Source of the DNA: Hoplostethus atlanticus
Lineage: Eukaryota; Chordata; Actinopteri; Trachichthyiformes; Trachichthyidae
Direction of reading: 5' to 3'
Assembly (NCBI GenBank): GCA_034670405.1
Contig: JAXDDX010000004.1
Coordinates: forward strand, 3,330,001-3,394,000
Length of the DNA: 64,000 nt
Shown: positions 61,601 to 64,000 of the stretch, in pieces
Layout: the number at the start of each line of letters is the position of its first letter
Position numbering within the stretch: the first letter of the stretch is position 1
Position numbers and translations under genes: made by a program
Notes under the pieces: model-generated
Seen by the model: only the letters and a program-made list of their open reading frames with translations
Database searches by the model: none
What the model was told of the DNA's origin: nothing

Positions 61601-64000
61601 GCCCAGTTCAGTCTGCATACCCTTGACTTCATTCAAAGCTCCGTGCTCCAATAAAAAGCAATGGAAGTGTTTAAAGTTATACTGTAGCAGCATTGAGCAG
61701 CCGGGCTCCCAGTGGACCAATCCAACACCGTTGAGTGATTTTGACAGAATTAGAACCTGCATCAGCACAGCGCTGATGATGTCATGGGAATGATGCAGAC
61801 TGGCATACTGTGGAGAGCTATGTTTTAAGTGGGGGCGCAGTGTCTGGGGAGGTGGCAACATGGGGAAGTTTGGCTCCACCCGGCTGCCATCACTCAAGGC
61901 TTTTTCACTATATGAGTCTAAAAATCCTTCAGGAGCTACATGGCGAGAGTCTAACACACTTCCTAAAGTCGATGTGGAGTTTAAGGGGAGATGGCCAAGA
62001 AAAGCAGGCTTGCATAACAAACTGAATTGGAAGTGTGTGTGTGGGTGGGAGGATGAAATAGTGCTGTTAACCTTTGGTTTGTTCTGTAAACCCCAATACA
62101 CAAAACCATCAGTGGAGTATTTCTGTTACAAATCTGCGTTGCCTGCTTCCTATTGAGGAAATGTGGGAGAGACAGGCTCCGATGGTGTTCTGTTTGCAGG
62201 GTTTGCATGGGTTCTGCTCTCACCACACTGACAATGCACCCATTTTACTCCAGTAGGAATGTTCAGATCATGTTCATATGAGTTGAAACCTCATCCATAA
62301 TTCTCCGGTGGTCCTATCCAACAGAATTACCATCGGATTTGTTTGGAAACAGTAAAAGATAACATAATTCTTTTGGATCTCTTGTATTTCGCAATGGAAA
62401 CAGATATGTTCCCAACAATTGATGATTCTAGCTGAAAGAATCTCAGCAGCTACTCTTGCTGGCCAAATTGCACATACTACGTACTATGATGTGCACACGA
62501 GTGTAAAACGGTGACTTGGAACTGGACATTTCCATTCGACAACAGAATAATTTGTTCAACAGTAAATGACCAGTTTCATTGACTTCAAAAAATGTGTTTG
62601 CTGTAAAACATGTGGAGGATAGTTGAATCCCCCTCTGAACTGTATCACCTTCATACATCATCACCAACTCAGAGCGGAATTCCACCCTAAAACAAAATCT
62701 ACATCTGATGTATGACAGAATCACAATCAACGTGTCTTACATGAACAGCTGTCTCACCAAAGTGGAAATCAAAGCACCGAGACAGTTCGTCAAGAGGTAG
62801 AATTTGGAGCTGCTCCACTAACAGGTGAAAGGGAGATTGACTTTGGGGACTTAAGGGCTTTTAGACCCAGATAAGTTTCATTTCACTCCACTAATGGTTA
62901 TGAATGTGCTCCTGTTCCCATAAATTCACTGTGTACAGTTACTGTATCCACAACGTCTCCTTATCTCTGTCAATGGAGCAGGTCCAAGTTTTCTCTCTTC
63001 TTGACATTACTAACAGTCTTACTCCAATCTTAGCTGCCAGAACCATGACTGTATTTTTTTTTTTTTTTTGCTAGTTTTTAACTATGAGTAGTGCTTAAAA
63101 CACTCACATACAGCCGGTTAGCCATGTTGTCCAGGGGCGACAGCATTGCGGTCTCCTCTGTTTAAAGCAGTGAAGTGATTTCAATGTACCAACTCTTTCA
63201 AACAAGATACACTTTCCAAAAGTCATTATCCACTTGTGTGGTCGTCGGGAGCTCCTGTGTGATGAGACCTCTTGTTGGCTGACATCTTGTAATGGGTCTC
63301 AGTGCTTTCACAAACCACAAACACTCTCTCACACTCTTTCAAAACACCTTTAACATTCCTGGAAGCAGCTTTCTTCTGAGAGTTGAGTGGCATGTGGTCT
63401 GTCAGCTCATTAGTCAAAGGTGTGCATTTGCAGCAGCGTACAAGGCCTTCGTCCATTATTGCCATCGCTCACGAAATCTGACGGCTCTGTGCTTGTACAA
63501 CTGGCATGCAAGGAGCACCATGGATGAGTTGGTGTCTGTCCGTGAACAGTAAGTGAAGACAAGCTTTCGGAGCGTAGCAGAGTCCGTCCAACATAATCAG
63601 ACTCTGACATCACTTGCCGGAATCGAGCAGAGTCACTGCCACCAATTAATCTTCTTCTTCCATACAAGGAAGAGCTAGCTGAATACCACCCCAGTAAAGC
63701 TTAAAACCCTCTCTCCGGTTCTTTGCAATTGATTTCGATTTAACCCTTAAACTATAAAATGAACTTGTGAATATGCAGCCTACACGTTCATCTTACTAGT
63801 GCATGACACATTCTTGGAGAACGTCTAGATACAGACCAGTGAGACGAAGTGTTTAAAAAGTGTATTTTTTTTACCATAGACTGAGCAGGTTATTATAATG
63901 TCAGTTCATAGAGCATACTGTCATATTTGTTTTCACCAAGCTACGGCAGCTCCAAAGCCACCGGTAATATCCATATTTCCCCCCTTTATCCTTTGGAAAC

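Larger units (their letters stand above)
48306..64000. other. gene-poor region, no coding exon recognised
   Basis: 15.7 kb without a recognisable gene. The longest open frames (150 residues near 55.8-56.2 kb on +, 169 residues near 61.6-62.1 kb on -) show no domain, and their composition is like the surroundings. It holds a CA microsatellite, retroposon tails and possible old MITE sequence (listed). A Ser/Arg-rich minus-strand frame near 63.5-63.7 kb is discussed in the findings. Confidence 0.5.

Noticed and set aside
61592-62101. 169-residue minus-strand ORF as a gene
   Set aside because: It contains no recognisable domain, signal peptide or intact splice context. Length alone is weak evidence in 40 kb of non-coding DNA.
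1-64000. tRNA genes, rRNA, CRISPR arrays, bacterial-type operons, retroviral or Polinton-like elements
   Set aside because: I saw no cloverleaf with intact A and B boxes, no regularly spaced repeat-spacer arrays and no capsid, envelope or LTR signatures. This is an eyes-only search and could miss weak cases.

Overview
Organism and overall picture: the window is vertebrate nuclear DNA, almost certainly from a teleost (ray-finned) fish. It has GT-AG introns, fish-type L2/SINE tails ending in TGTAA repeats, a Tc1-type transposon relic, a fish L1 fragment, hAT miniature elements and long dinucleotide microsatellites. Four protein-coding genes lie in the first 24 kb. I recognise no gene in the remaining 40 kb.  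Layout: 1-4877 is non-coding, probably upstream or intronic sequence of chrm5. 4948-6528 is the single coding exon of a muscarinic acetylcholine receptor of M5 type (chrm5, +), with a 3' UTR to about 7.7 kb. 7792-9157 is a small two-exon secreted-type fibrinogen-domain gene (-) whose product ends in KDEL. 10352-12192 is katnbl1 (katanin p80 con80-like protein, -), reconstructed over nine coding exons. 14135-23989 is acp7 (purple acid phosphatase-like, +), reconstructed over 13 coding exons that total exactly 440 codons including the stop. katnbl1 and acp7 are head to head, with candidate non-coding first exons and CRE/E-box motifs in a shared promoter near 12.53-12.61 kb. 24.4-64 kb holds repeats: microsatellites, a TGAC/TGGC tract, an L1 ORF2 fragment, a complete 499-bp hAT-type MITE with a perfect 8-bp target duplication, and an internally deleted Tc1 element with an IR/DR end.  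How the genes relate: chrm5 and katnbl1 are also close neighbours on human 15q14 (recalled, not searched), so this end looks like conserved vertebrate synteny. The fibrinogen-like gene and acp7 are not in that human interval. The genes are functionally unrelated: an acetylcholine-gated GPCR, a secretory fibrinogen-fold protein, a microtubule-severing regulator and a metallophosphatase.  Novelty: I found no operon-like or clearly new multi-gene system. The items most worth a second look are the KDEL-ended fibrinogen-domain protein, the divergent katnbl1/acp7 promoter, a phase conflict at the last katnbl1 exon, two strong intronic or downstream hairpins, and the well-preserved MITE and Tc1 structures.
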